A stretch of 64,000 nucleotides of DNA from JAIVGV01 sp031425275 (GCA_031425275.1 JANPJA010000073.1:62001-126000), one strand, 5' to 3'; positions 24,655 through 32,935 are shown, counted from the first letter of the stretch. Notes: a model not told the origin generated them from the sequence alone. A program made the numbers and translations.

Positions 24655-25992
24655 ATGGCGCGCAGAAAGTTTCGCGGCAACTCGCGGCACGAACCCGTCA
24701 CGGAACGCTCCTTTCAGGAGTACGTCTATAACACCCCCGCGCCCATCACCTCGCGCGACGAGCTGCTTCGGCTCGTGCGCGGCGGCGAAGACACCTTCCT
24801 CGAACTCAAAGTTAAACTCTCGAACCCCGAGCGCATCGCGCAGGGCATCGTCGCGCTCGCCAACACCGACGGCGGCACCATCGTCTTCGGCGTCAACGAC
24901 AACCTCCGCGTCGAGGGTCTCGACGACGCCGAGGAGGTGAGGGACGAACTCGTGCGCATCTGCCGCGAGCAGGTCGTGCCCGCCCTCGTCCCTTTCATCG
25001 ATCTCATCTCGTTCGACAACGGCCGCCGCGTCGTCGCCATCGACATCGAGGGCCGCCGCCGCCCCTACCAGACCGCGGACGGCCGCTACTTCATCCGCGT
25101 CGGCGCGGACTCGCGCGAGGCCACGCGCGAGGAGCTGTCGGCCCTGATGAACGAGGCGCGCCCCTTGCGCCACGAGAACGTGACGCTGCGGGGCGCGTCG
25201 TCCGACGACATCGACGAGGGGATGCTCTGGAGCTTCATGCGCGAGTTCGAGGGCGTCGCCTTCGAGCCGGACTCGGTGACGAAGAACTACCCGACCGGCG
25301 ACGTGCTCAAGCGCGAGCTGCTGCTCGCCGCCGGCAACATGGACATGGTCATCCCGACGGTGGCGGGGCTGCTGCTCTTCGGCCGCGACGAGCGCGTGAA
25401 GGATTACTTGCCGCAGTCGGGTCTCACGGCGGTGCGCTTCGCGGGCGACACGCCGCAGAGTCCTGAGGTGGAGCGCGCGGAGCTGGCCGGCAATCTGCAC
25501 ACGCTCTTCGAGTCGGCCCTGCGCTTCGTCGCGCGCTACTGCGATCTGCACGACGCCCGCCCGCGCGCCCGCGATGGTGGCGGCGGCGGCGGCGCGGACG
25601 CGGCCGGGGCGGGAGGGGACGCGCCCGTCATCGCCCGCGCGAATTACCAACGCGGCGCGGTGCGCGAGGGGATAGCCAACGCGCTCGCCCACCGCGACCT
25701 CGCCCTGCGCGAGCGGCCGACGCGGCTCCACATCTACGAACGCTCGATCGAGATCACGAACGCGCGCCGCACGGGCGGCTTCGCGCCGCCCGCCCAGCGC
25801 GCCATCCGCTACGGCATCCCGCAGCAACTCAACCCGCAGACCGCCGCCATCTTCTCCAGCCCCGCCTACGGACTCTCTCTCCCCCACGGCGGCTTGCCCG
25901 CGCTCTTCCGCAACGCGCGCCTCTTCTCCGGCCGCCGCCCCGAAATCCACACCTTCAACGACGAGTTCCGGCTCCGCCTGTTCGGGGTGTAA
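24655..25992 (+). CDS. AlbA_2 (Schlafen-like) domain ATP-binding protein
   Basis: The 445-residue protein begins with an AlbA_2 domain: EDTFLELKVKLSNPERIAQG, IVALANTDGGTIVFGVNDNL and RRPYQTADGRYFIRVGADSREA. It continues with the winged-helix and GHKL-ATPase-like half common in 'putative DNA-binding, ATP-binding' proteins (PTVAGLLLFG; ANYQRGAVREGIANALAHRD; IYERSIEITNARRTGGF). A Gly/Ala-rich insertion of about 20 residues (RDGGGGGGADAAGAGG) lies just before the ATPase-like part. These proteins act as regulators or, in some cases, defence effectors. It is a single gene framed by repeats, with no partner to specify the role. Confidence 0.82.
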   Translation: MARRKFRGNSRHEPVTERSFQEYVYNTPAPITSRDELLRLVRGGEDTFLELKVKLSNPERIAQGIVALANTDGGTIVFGVNDNLRVEGLDDAEEVRDELVRICREQVVPALVPFIDLISFDNGRRVVAIDIEGRRRPYQTADGRYFIRVGADSREATREELSALMNEARPLRHENVTLRGASSDDIDEGMLWSFMREFEGVAFEPDSVTKNYPTGDVLKRELLLAAGNMDMVIPTVAGLLLFGRDERVKDYLPQSGLTAVRFAGDTPQSPEVERAELAGNLHTLFESALRFVARYCDLHDARPRARDGGGGGGADAAGAGGDAPVIARANYQRGAVREGIANALAHRDLALRERPTRLHIYERSIEITNARRTGGFAPPAQRAIRYGIPQQLNPQTAAIFSSPAYGLSLPHGGLPALFRNARLFSGRRPEIHTFNDEFRLRLFGV

Positions 25993-26070
25993 GAAAGCTG
26001 TTGGCTATTTAACGTAAGTTGTTACTGATTCGGACATCCGGTTGTTACTGACCGGACATCCCGGAGGGAT

Positions 26071-26265
26071 GACGGAGATTAGCCGGTGGCAAGCAAACGA
26101 AGTTTCGCGCCGCAACGGGATAAGGGCCGTCAACACACTCTCGCCCCGGCAGGGGCGACGGAAGATGACTCATTCCGTCGCCCCTGCCGGGGCGAACGAT
26201 TTTTCCCGCATCATGATCCGGTGGCGGCGCGCGCAGTGCGCACTTGCCACCGGCTAATCTCCGTC
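26071..26265. repeat. Nested palindromic element (two perfect 23-bp inverted repeats)
   Basis: The outer arms (26071-26093 and 26243-26265, beginning GACGGAGATTAGCCGGTGGC) are exact complements. An inner pair (26141-26163 and 26173-26195, TCGCCCCGGCAGGGGCGACG on) is also exact, with a 9-nt loop. Further partial symmetry extends outward (CCGGAGGGATGACGG against CCGTCGCCCCTCG). No open frame of note lies inside. It has the form of a small non-autonomous (MITE- or REP-like) element. Confidence 0.85.
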
Positions 26266-26356
26266 GCCCCTCGCGGGGCGGCCCGACTCGCAGCTTGAAT
26301 TATTTAGCTATCAGCCGTTAGCCAAACAGTCAGAGGCGGGCGACAGGCGACAAGCG

Positions 26357-26398
26357 AAAGGCGGGACGCGGCTCAAACGAAACCGCATCCCGCCTTTA
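26357..26398 (-). terminator. Terminator-like hairpin after the VWFA gene
   Basis: AAAGGCGGGACGCGG (26357-26371) pairs with CCGCATCCCGCCTTT (26383-26397). The single mismatch becomes a G-U pair in RNA read leftward, which favours the minus strand and the VWFA gene at 26453-27694. The tract after the stem is short (TTT). Confidence 0.65.
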
Positions 26399-26403
26399 GT
26401 TTT

Positions 26404-26451
26404 GCCTAACAGCTAACAGCTAACAGCTAACAGCTAACGGCTAACAGCTCT
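26404..26451. repeat. TAACAGC heptamer array
   Basis: Six or seven near-perfect tandem copies of CTAACAG/CTAACGG lie between the stop of the VWFA gene and its terminator-like hairpin. The complement (GCTATCAGCCGTTAGCC) occurs at about 26308-26325, so the array follows the same inverted-iterated plan as the other families. Confidence 0.82.
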
Positions 26452-26452
26452 T

Positions 26453-27694
26453 CTACGGCTTCCCGTCCGGCTTCGGCGAGACGTAGGACTGGCGGTGGTT
26501 GATCTCGTACTCCTTGTCGTCCCACTGGCCGTCGCCGTTGACATCCACCTTCATGGTGATCTTGTGCTTCTTGCCGTCGCGCTTCTCGCCGGGGTTGTAG
26601 CCGAGGCTGTACTGGTGGCGCATCATGGCGTTGATGCTTGAGACGGTGGTGGGCAGTTCGCCCTCGAAGGTGACGGGGAAGAAGGCCCCGCCGGTCTCGC
26701 GCGCGAAAGTGCCGAGCGTGTTGGCGGCCTGCTGGAAGTCCATCCGGCCGGGCATCCCCGTGAGGCCGCTGGTCGCGGGCAACTGGTCGCAGTACCTTTT
26801 GCAGAAGATGTTGCCGGTGCCGATGACGTAGATCGGGATGCCGGCGTTCTGCGCGATCTTGCGCGCCTGGTCGTAGTTGATCTTGCTGAAGGTGTCGATG
26901 CCGGAGGCGATCAGCAGCACGGCGCGGCGGCGGCCCTGCACGCTCACCAGCCCCGCGTACTCCTGCGTCTCCTGCCGCGAGCCTTCGAGCACCACCGAGT
27001 CGGCCTTGCCCCCGACGAGCGTGAACTTGAGGGCGTCGAAGAGGTTGTTCTCGCGGAAGGCCGGCGAGTTGCGCAGCAGCAGCCCGATGACCGTGTTGAG
27101 GCGCGAAGGGTCGTTGGTGAAGTCGGTCAGGGGCGTGGGCCGCAGGTCGAAGGCGACGACCGAGATGTAGTCGCCGCGCCGCACGGCGTCCTGCATGAAG
27201 AGGGCGGCCGGGGCGATGACCTCGCGCGTCCCCGCGTCCTGCCCGTTGCTCCCGTAGGAGCCGAACATCTCAGACCACTTGCTGAACTCGATGACGACGG
27301 CGACGTTGAGGGTCGCCTCCGGGGTCGAGAAGTTCGTCACCTCCTGCTGCACGCCGTCCTCGAAGACCGCGAAGTTCGCCTTCGACAAATTGCCGATGAG
27401 CTGTCTCGTCTTCTTGTGATAGACGACCGCGTCGACGTTGACGAGGTTGGCCGCCACCTTCAAGACCTCGTCGTCCTGCTGCTTCTGCTTGACGATGTCG
27501 GCCGGCAGCGGCTCGCCGCCCTCTTCCGGTTTCGCTTCGTCGGGCCGCTTGTTCTTCTTCTGCCCCGTCGTCTGCTTCGACGGCTGCGTGCGCCCCGACT
27601 GCGCGCGCGGCGCGGGCGCGTCGAAAGCGGCGGCGGACAGGAAGATGAAGGACAGGGCGGGGGTGAACAAGCGGCGGACGCGCGCGGTGTGCAT
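26453..27694 (-). CDS. Secreted VWFA-related acidobacterial protein with altered metal site
   Basis: The 413-residue exported protein has a signal peptide, a Lys/Gln/Pro-rich linker, the leading strand VNVDAVVYHKKTRQLIGNLS with FAVFEDGVQQEVTNFS, and a von Willebrand A domain. It ends in the family closing block FARETGGAFFPVTFEGELPT, HQYSLGYNPGEKRDGK. The position of the MIDAS motif reads VVIEFSKWSEM in place of D-x-S-x-S, so divalent metal binding may be lost. Two other members in this window keep DNSGS and DVSGSM. Function in the phylum is unknown; an adhesive or scaffold role outside the cell is likely. Confidence 0.85.
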   Translation of the reverse strand: MHTARVRRLFTPALSFIFLSAAAFDAPAPRAQSGRTQPSKQTTGQKKNKRPDEAKPEEGGEPLPADIVKQKQQDDEVLKVAANLVNVDAVVYHKKTRQLIGNLSKANFAVFEDGVQQEVTNFSTPEATLNVAVVIEFSKWSEMFGSYGSNGQDAGTREVIAPAALFMQDAVRRGDYISVVAFDLRPTPLTDFTNDPSRLNTVIGLLLRNSPAFRENNLFDALKFTLVGGKADSVVLEGSRQETQEYAGLVSVQGRRRAVLLIASGIDTFSKINYDQARKIAQNAGIPIYVIGTGNIFCKRYCDQLPATSGLTGMPGRMDFQQAANTLGTFARETGGAFFPVTFEGELPTTVSSINAMMRHQYSLGYNPGEKRDGKKHKITMKVDVNGDGQWDDKEYEINHRQSYVSPKPDGKP

Positions 27695-27847
27695 AACTGT
27701 CTTAAAACCTCTTCGGGCGGCGGACGGGCGGAAACAATTATTTTAACTGGGCTGAGGGCCGACTATACGGCCCGGCCGACTTAAAGAGCAAGACTGTTTT
27801 GATGCGCCCCCGGCGGGGATGGATGTTCGGGGCGAAGTAGGAGCGGG

Positions 27848-28080
27848 GAGCGGGGAACGATGAACGGTTTTCAGTTTTCAGTTTTCAGAGAAGAAACTTG
27901 TCATCTCCGAAACCTGAAACCTGAAACCTGAGACCTGTCCTCTTTATCTTCGCTGAAAACTGAAACCTGAAACCTGAAACCTGAGACCTGTCCTCTTTAT
28001 CTTCGCTGAAAACTGAAAACTGAAAACTGAAAACTGAAAACTCTTCTCCCGGCTTTCACTTCATCGTTCCGCGTTCCCAC
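27848..28080. repeat. Long CTGAAACCTGAAAC / CAGTTTTCAG iterated repeat
   Basis: The region starts GGAACGATGAACGGTTTTCA and has about a dozen iterations of AACCTGAAACCTGAAACCTG and TGAAAACTGAAAACTGAAAA. It holds an internal duplication of roughly 60 bp (GACCTGTCCTCTTTATCTTC occurs twice) and closes with CTTCACTTCATCGTTCCGCG. It lies between the VWFA gene and the next minus-strand gene and holds no credible gene. Confidence 0.88.
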
Positions 28081-28092
28081 TTCCGACTTTTC

Positions 28093-28950
28093 TTAGCGGG
28101 TGGCTTCGGCCTCGATGGTCACGTCGAAGGCCCCGGCGGTGGTCGTCAGGCGGCCGGTGTTGATGCCGAGGAAGAGGATGCCGTCGCGGCGCGCGACGAA
28201 CTCCTGCCCGCTGCTCAGGGTGATGAAGTCGTTGTTGTCGTCGCCGATGACGCCGATGAGCGAGCCGGTGGCGACGTTGGGCAGTAGTTTGTCGGTGTCG
28301 TTGACGCGGGGCAGACCCGTGGGCGTCGTCGAGAGTCCGTTGCTCAAGGTGATGCGGCCCGAGGCCGAGACTCGCAGACGCTGACCCGCCCTGACCGTGA
28401 ACCCGCTGCTCACCCAGCCGCTCTCGTTGCTCTTGGGATCGACGCGCACGCGGATCGGGATGAAGAGGGGCGATCCGACGCCGGCGCGGCCCGCGCCCGT
28501 GTCGGCGGCGGGCTGCGACGCACGCGGCTGCTGCTGCGGCTGGGGCGTCGGGCGAATCGTGGGCTGCGTGCGCGGCGGTTGCTGCTGCTGCTGCGCGCCC
28601 GTCGCGGCGTCGGAGTTGTTGTTGTCGTCGTCGTAAACGGCCTCGTCGCCCCGGGTGCGCCCGGCCGTTTGGCCGGAGACGTTGTTATTGTTGCCGCCGT
28701 CGGCCGTGCCGAAGGGGTTGTCGAACTCGATGGACTCCACGTCCTCCATCAACACGGTGAGGCGCGAGCGACGGCCGCGCGCCCCCGCCCCGATGAGGAC
28801 GGTGAACTGCTGATCCTTGTAGCCGATGATCTGGCCGCGCACCGTCGTGCCGTCGCGCAGGCGGATGGTGTCGGCGAGCGCCGGGGCGACGAGCGCGGCG
28901 GCGAGCGCGAGCGCGGCAAAGCTTCTGACGGCGGACTGTCTCAGGTGCAT
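28093..28950 (-). CDS. Exported protein with LecA-like C-terminal sandwich domain
   Basis: The 285-residue protein has a signal peptide ending ALVAPALAD, then a small barrel (TIRLRDGTTVRGQIIGYKDQ, with VESIEFDNPF) seen in several exported acidobacterial proteins. An Asn/Gln/Pro-rich linker (NNNNVSG, QQQQQPP) leads to a beta-sandwich domain: GFTVRAGQRLRVSASGRITL, TGSLIGVIGDDNNDFITL and GILFLGINTGRLTT. The last part resembles the PA-I lectin (LecA) fold, which binds sugars through calcium. The ATG at 28950 has GGAGGAATT in front. Sugar binding is inferred from the fold only. Confidence 0.75.
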   Translation of the reverse strand: MHLRQSAVRSFAALALAAALVAPALADTIRLRDGTTVRGQIIGYKDQQFTVLIGAGARGRRSRLTVLMEDVESIEFDNPFGTADGGNNNNVSGQTAGRTRGDEAVYDDDNNNSDAATGAQQQQQPPRTQPTIRPTPQPQQQPRASQPAADTGAGRAGVGSPLFIPIRVRVDPKSNESGWVSSGFTVRAGQRLRVSASGRITLSNGLSTTPTGLPRVNDTDKLLPNVATGSLIGVIGDDNNDFITLSSGQEFVARRDGILFLGINTGRLTTTAGAFDVTIEAEATR

Positions 28951-29245
28951 AATTCCTCCGGCCAATTGTGCGGGCATAACGGACGTTTACCAGACCCCGG
29001 CGTGGTTGGCAAGCGGGAGAAGGGCCGCCGCAAAAGATGACGGGCGCGCCCGCGCCGTTGCCCGCCAATTTCGGCGACGCCCAAAGTCCGCGGCCGCCGG
29101 AGGGTCGCGCCGCCGAAGCCCACGGGCCGCAAAGCCCGCGGATGACGCGAAAGAATCGGCGTCAACCCGCCCCCCTCCGCGCGCTTCCGGCGCGCCCCTC
29201 GCGGCTGGTTGTTAAATGCCCCCGACCCGGCCGGCACGACTCTTT

Positions 29246-29692
29246 TCAGGCCGCGCCCAAATCCGCGCAGCAACTCGCGCAGCGCGCCGCCCCGAGCGGG
29301 ATGGTCGAGAGACACAGCGGGCAACTCTTCGTCGTCGGTGCGTCGTCACTCGCCCGCCTGCTCTTGAGCCGGTTGTACGCCTTGACGACGAGGAAGATGA
29401 CGAACGCGATGACGACGAAGTTGATCGCGTCGTTGACGAGTTGCCCGTAGGCGACGACGGGGACGCCCTTCGCCTTCGCGTCGGCGAGCGAGACGGGGAC
29501 GCCCTTCGCGGAGTCGAGGACGTAGAAGAGGCTGGCGAAGTCCGTGCCCCCGAGCAGCATCCCGACGGGCGGCATGATGACGCCGTCCACCAGCGTCGTG
29601 ATGATCTTCCCGAACGCCGCCCCGATGACGACGGCGACGGCCAAGTCGAGGACGTTCCCGCGCGCGATGAACTCACGAAACTCTTTCCACAT
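29246..29692 (-). CDS. mscL: Large-conductance mechanosensitive channel with C-terminal zinc ribbon
   Basis: The 148-residue channel begins MWKEFREFIARGNVLDLAVA and continues VVIGAAFGKIITTLVDGVIM and PPVGMLLGG, with the second membrane helix FVVIAFVIFLVVKAYNRLK. These mark MscL, the homopentameric inner-membrane valve that opens under osmotic downshock. Beyond the normal end it adds a zinc ribbon (CPLC..14 residues..CASC, about residues 123-143) on the cytosolic side. The standard MscL C-terminal helical bundle is shortened. The gene is alone; a few hundred bases without genes lie on both sides. Confidence 0.94.
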   Translation of the reverse strand: MWKEFREFIARGNVLDLAVAVVIGAAFGKIITTLVDGVIMPPVGMLLGGTDFASLFYVLDSAKGVPVSLADAKAKGVPVVAYGQLVNDAINFVVIAFVIFLVVKAYNRLKSRRASDDAPTTKSCPLCLSTIPLGAARCASCCADLGAA

Positions 29693-30055
29693 AAGCTGTC
29701 CCTCTCGTTTCTTTCAGGTGTGACGGGCCGGGCGCGAGGTGCGAGGTTTGTAATGCAGCGGGCGACGAAAAATCAGATTCGATGACATCTCATTCCTCCT
29801 GATTGGAGATCATTCCGGGCAAGTTCCAAGTGAGATCAAGTGAGATCAGACGATCAAGTCTTTTCATTTGGTGTTCCCAAGTTATTAAGACCCGCCAACC
29901 AATCGAAAGCAACTCGCTAAGCCCCAGTTTATCGCGCCGCAGTTCGGCCACCAACTGTCAAACCAGCCGTCGCGATATGATTATCATAGCTCCGGCGGGC
30001 GGCGCGGGTTCCTCGCTGGCCCGCGCCGCCCGCCCGAGTTTTAGCGGCTCACCTG
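29693..30055. other. Intergenic region without recognised gene
   Basis: The 363 bases between mscL and the next minus-strand gene are more AT-rich than their surroundings and include the short direct repeat AAGTGAGATCAAGTGAGATCA. I see no coding pattern. A strong hairpin lies at 29994-30034. The rest may hold the mscL promoter. Confidence 0.5.
29994..30034 (-). terminator. GC-rich hairpin after the small coiled-coil gene
   Basis: GGCGGGCGGCGCGGG (29994-30008) is fully complementary to CCCGCGCCGCCCGCC (30020-30034) with an 11-nt loop, 22 bases past the stop of the minus-strand gene. There is no U-tract on the minus strand, so termination would be weak or factor-assisted. Confidence 0.55.
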
Positions 30056-30415
30056 TTAGGTCTTCGGGGCCGGTGTTTTCTTACTTGGGCGTTTGCGTTC
30101 GCTGAGGCGCGTGCCGCCGGCCAGTTCGTACTGGCTGCTGTCGGGGCCGTATTGCGCCTCGGTGGCGGAGAGGACGCGCTTGTTGAGGTCGTGCAGCTCT
30201 TTCTCGTCGCGCTCAAGGTTGTTCTGCTCGTCGTCGAGGGCCGCGAGCTTTTGGTTGTAGCCGTCGAGACGGGCGGCGAGGGCCGTGGACTTCTGCTCGT
30301 AGGTCAGGAGCGAGAGGCCGGGGCCGAAATCGGGCGCGGGCGTGATGGACTTGAGACCGGCCAGACGTTGCCGGGCGGTTTCGAGGATTGAGGAACTCCT
30401 TTTGGCTCTTGCCAT
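30056..30415 (-). CDS. Small coiled-coil protein of unknown function
   Basis: The 119-residue basic protein starts MARAKRSSSILETARQRLAG and has one long helical stretch with heptads (LAARLDGYNQKLAALDDEQN, then LERDEKELHDLNKRVLSATE). It closes with a Lys/Pro-rich tail. A 'YGPDSSQYELAGGTRLSERKR' segment lies near the end. It resembles short coiled-coil proteins annotated as hypothetical in many bacteria; no function can be named. The ATG at 30415 is preferred to the one at 30466 because the intervening codons cover the ribosome-binding site region (GGAGGTGCAAAAAAATG). Confidence 0.6.
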   Translation of the reverse strand: MARAKRSSSILETARQRLAGLKSITPAPDFGPGLSLLTYEQKSTALAARLDGYNQKLAALDDEQNNLERDEKELHDLNKRVLSATEAQYGPDSSQYELAGGTRLSERKRPSKKTPAPKT

Positions 30416-30640
30416 TTTTTTGCACCTCCGGGTGTGGGGTTGAAGTGAAGACCGAAGCGAGGCCAAAGCTTGGGCGGGAGTATATGCACTTTCCCGGCAA
30501 ATTCAAGGCTTTCGGCCCACGTTCCGCGGATAATCACTCAATCTCACTCGATTAACTCGGAAGTCCGGTCGCCGGGGCCGCGATTCCGCTGACAGCGGGC
30601 GCGACTCCACCCGCTCCGGCCGCGAGTCAGGTCATTCAGG

Positions 30641-30780
30641 TCGCGAGTTCACCGACTCAGGTCGCGAGTTCACCGACTCAGGTCGCGAGTTCACCGACAC
30701 GGGCCGCGAGTTCACCGACACGGGCCGCGAGTTCACCGAGTCGGGCCGCGAGTTCACCGAGTCGGGCCGCGACTTTAGGC
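30641..30780. repeat. 21-bp minisatellite (GTCGCGAGTTCACCGACTCA-type)
   Basis: Six to seven head-to-tail copies of a 21-bp unit are present, with variation in two positions that groups neighbours in pairs: GACTCAGGTC twice, GACACGGGCC twice, GAGTCGGGCC twice. Degenerate copies extend to about 30870. No frame across it looks like a gene. Paired variants suggest growth by duplication of two-unit blocks. Confidence 0.9.
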
Positions 30781-30939
30781 ACTCGAATCGTGGGCGGAGT
30801 CGCTTAGCTCATGAGTCGGGTGATTCAGGCCGCGTGTTTAGTGATGCGGGCCGCGAGTTTAGTTAGTCGCAGGGATACTGACTTTTGACGAGGCGGGATG
30901 CGAGGCGTGTGACCGGGATGATAACCTACTACCGCGCGC

Positions 30940-30970
30940 TTGACCGTGCGGCGGGGCGGGGGTTTATAAT
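30940..30970 (+). promoter_or_regulatory. Sigma70-like promoter of the small membrane protein gene
   Basis: TTGACC (30940-30945) and TATAAT (30965-30970) are 19 bases apart. Transcription would begin near 30977, leaving a leader of about 80 nt before the ATG at 31059. The -10 box is a perfect consensus; spacing is slightly long. Confidence 0.5.
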
Positions 30971-31058
30971 GCCGGCAACCAATCTTTCTTCAGCAACACC
31001 CTAACTCCCCCTCTTGAGTGTTCCGAGGATGGCTTTTTAAGTCCAAGGGGGGTGTCGT

Positions 31059-31274
31059 ATGCGTTTGCTGACCTTCTTCAATGCCGCCGGTTTCTTCTTC
31101 ATCGCGCTCGCGCTCGTCACGCTCATCACCGCGCAGGTTGACGTTAAGTTGTTCGGCCTGCTCGCGGGCGGCGCGGGGCTGTTGATGTTCGTCTTCGCAC
31201 ACTCCACGCGCAGTTTGAACGGCGGGCACGAACGGAGATCGCGGGGCGGCAAACGGAGAACGCGGAAGGCGTGA
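31059..31274 (+). CDS. Small two-helix membrane protein
   Basis: The 71-residue protein has two hydrophobic helices (FFNAAGFFFIALALVTLI and LFGLLAGGAGLLMFVFA) joined by a short turn and a basic tail (RRSRGGKRRTRKA). Both ends would face the cytosol. GGGGGGTGTCGT before the ATG serves as ribosome-binding site. The last codons and stop lie inside the left arm of a 28-bp perfect hairpin. No family is recognised, but the good promoter and hairpin make it a believable gene. Confidence 0.6.
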   Translation: MRLLTFFNAAGFFFIALALVTLITAQVDVKLFGLLAGGAGLLMFVFAHSTRSLNGGHERRSRGGKRRTRKA

Positions 31275-31314
31275 TCATTCAACTCGAATGATCACGCCTT
31301 CCGCGTTCTCCGTT
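31252..31314. terminator. 28-bp perfect hairpin overlapping the gene end
   Basis: Positions 31252-31279 and 31287-31314 are exact complements with a 7-nt loop (CAACTCG). The stop codon (31272-31274) is inside the left arm. No T-tract follows on the plus strand (CCGACTTG). It separates the small membrane protein gene from the tRNA gene on the other strand and may end transcription from both sides or stabilise the 3' end. Confidence 0.75.
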
Positions 31315-31339
31315 CCGACTTGCGGACTTTGCCTGCCGA

Positions 31340-31413
<74 letters not shown>

Positions 31414-31483
31414 CGAAGGCCGCGAAAATATTAGAGACGGACGGGCGCGGGTGTCAAGCGTGTGCCGCCCCCGCGACGCATAC

Positions 31484-32701
31484 TCACGCGCGCCTCAACG
31501 TGTCGGCGGCCATATCAATTGCCGCCGCGAGTTTGTCCGCGCGCCGTCCGCCGCCCCGCGCGTGGTCGGGCCGGCCGCCGCCGCGTCCTTCGAGGAGCGC
31601 GCAACCCGCGCGCAGCAGCTCGTTCATGTCTCCCGGCGCGTCGGCCGCGCGCGCGAAGACGAGGCGGGCCTGCTCCCCCTCGCGCGAGCCGAGCAGCGCG
31701 ACGTGGCCGGGGCGCGCGGCGAGGAGGGAAGCCAGACGTTTCAGAGACTCCGCGTCGCGCTCGCCGTCGAGCACGCGCGCGACGAGGCGCGCGGACTCCC
31801 CTAAACTTTCCGCCCCGCGCGACAACTCCCCGGCCTCGACGCGCGCCGCCGCCTCTTCGTGCGCGCGGACGCGACGCGCCAGCCCCCGGTTCTCTTCGAC
31901 CAGACGCGCGGCCGCGCCCGGAGCCTCGTCGCGGCCCGCGCCCAGCAGCGACGCGACGGCGCGCGCCGCAGCGTTCGCGAGCCGGTAGTCGGCGAGCGCG
32001 CGCCCCCCGGCGACGAACTCGACGCGCGTCATGCCCTTCGCGCGCTCCCACCCACGCACGGCGATCAGGCCGACCTCGCCCGTGCGCGCGGCGTGCGTGC
32101 CCCCGCACGGGCTGAGATCGAAGTCTTCGATCTCGATCACGCGCAAAGTCCCCTCGCGCCCCGGGTCCTTGCGCAGCGGCAGACCCTCGGCCTCCACGGG
32201 TGTCACGTTGAGGACGCGCATCGGACGATCCTCCCAGACGACTTGGTTCGCGAGATCGACCGCCCGCTCGATCCGCTCGTCCGAAGGACTGTGTAGCTCG
32301 ACATCGATCTCGCAGGCGCGCTCCGTCATGCGGAACGAGCGCGTCGGCGCGTCGTAGAGTTTGAAGAGCGACCGGGAGAGCAGATGCTGGCCGGTGTGCT
32401 GCTGGATGTGGTCGAGCCGCCGCGCGAGATCGATGCGGCCGCGGACGCGCGCGCCCACCGGCGGCGGCTCGCCTTCGCAGACGTGGATGACGCCCGCGTC
32501 GTCCGCCTCGGCGCAATCGACGACGCGGGCCGCGCCGAGCGTGCCGGTGTCGTGCGGCTGGCCGCCGCCGGTCGGGTAGAAGGCCGTGCGGTCTAGACGG
32601 ACGGCCGCGCGGCCCGGCGCGATCTCGCGCGCCGCGAGGACGGTGGCGTCGAACTCCGTGAGGTGCGAGTCGGCGTAGTAGAGTCGTTCGGTCGTGCCCA
32701 C
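31484..32701 (-). CDS. alaX: Alanyl-tRNA editing protein AlaX (long form, with DHHA1-like tail)
   Basis: The 405-residue protein removes serine or glycine wrongly attached to tRNA-Ala. It shows the AlaRS second additional domain: FYPTGGGQPHDTGTL, the zinc motif HTGQH (His102, His106) and SPCGGTHAARTGEVG (Cys199, His203). A helical linker leads to a C-terminal DHHA1-like domain (HVALLGSREGEQARLVFARA; GRGGGRPDHARGGG). This matches the long AlaX type, similar to AlaRS without its catalytic half. The next element downstream on the same strand is a tRNA-Ala gene, an apt neighbour that could be co-transcribed. Confidence 0.9.
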   Translation of the reverse strand: MGTTERLYYADSHLTEFDATVLAAREIAPGRAAVRLDRTAFYPTGGGQPHDTGTLGAARVVDCAEADDAGVIHVCEGEPPPVGARVRGRIDLARRLDHIQQHTGQHLLSRSLFKLYDAPTRSFRMTERACEIDVELHSPSDERIERAVDLANQVVWEDRPMRVLNVTPVEAEGLPLRKDPGREGTLRVIEIEDFDLSPCGGTHAARTGEVGLIAVRGWERAKGMTRVEFVAGGRALADYRLANAAARAVASLLGAGRDEAPGAAARLVEENRGLARRVRAHEEAAARVEAGELSRGAESLGESARLVARVLDGERDAESLKRLASLLAARPGHVALLGSREGEQARLVFARAADAPGDMNELLRAGCALLEGRGGGRPDHARGGGRRADKLAAAIDMAADTLRRA

Positions 32702-32750
32702 GCGGGAGAAGCTAGCCGAGGCTTCGGAGCCGCGTCAAGTGGGAAGGTTT

Positions 32751-32780
32751 TTGACAGCCGCGGCCCCGCGTGTTGATAAT
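32751..32780 (+). promoter_or_regulatory. Strong sigma70-like promoter with palindrome around -10
   Basis: TTGACA (32751-32756) and GATAAT (32775-32780) are separated by 18 bases. GCCCCGCG and its complement CGCGGGGC flank TGTTGATAAT symmetrically, so a dimeric regulator or a cruciform could cover the -10 box. The M61 peptidase gene starts about 185 bases downstream of the expected transcript start. Confidence 0.6.
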
Positions 32781-32823
32781 CGCGGGGCTGTTGAAAGCTT
32801 TCGTCTCCGCTGTGGGTGTGGGA

Positions 32824-32935
32824 GTCTGAGACTCACCGCAGAGACGCAGAGATCGCAGAGGGGGCGCAGAGAAGAAGTCGTCTTCCTCTGCGCAATCTCT
32901 GCGCCCTCCGCGTCTCGGCGGTGAACTCCGCACGC
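32824..32935. repeat. CACCGCAGAGACGCAGAG inverted repeat in the M61 leader
   Basis: The left arm is ACTCACCGCAGAGACGCAGA and GATCGCAGAG. The right arm is CTCTGCGCAATCTCTGCGCC and CGTCTCGGCGGTGAACTCCGC. It is the same family as 1086-1232. It lies between the promoter and the start codon, so it would be transcribed as a leader hairpin. Confidence 0.78.
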
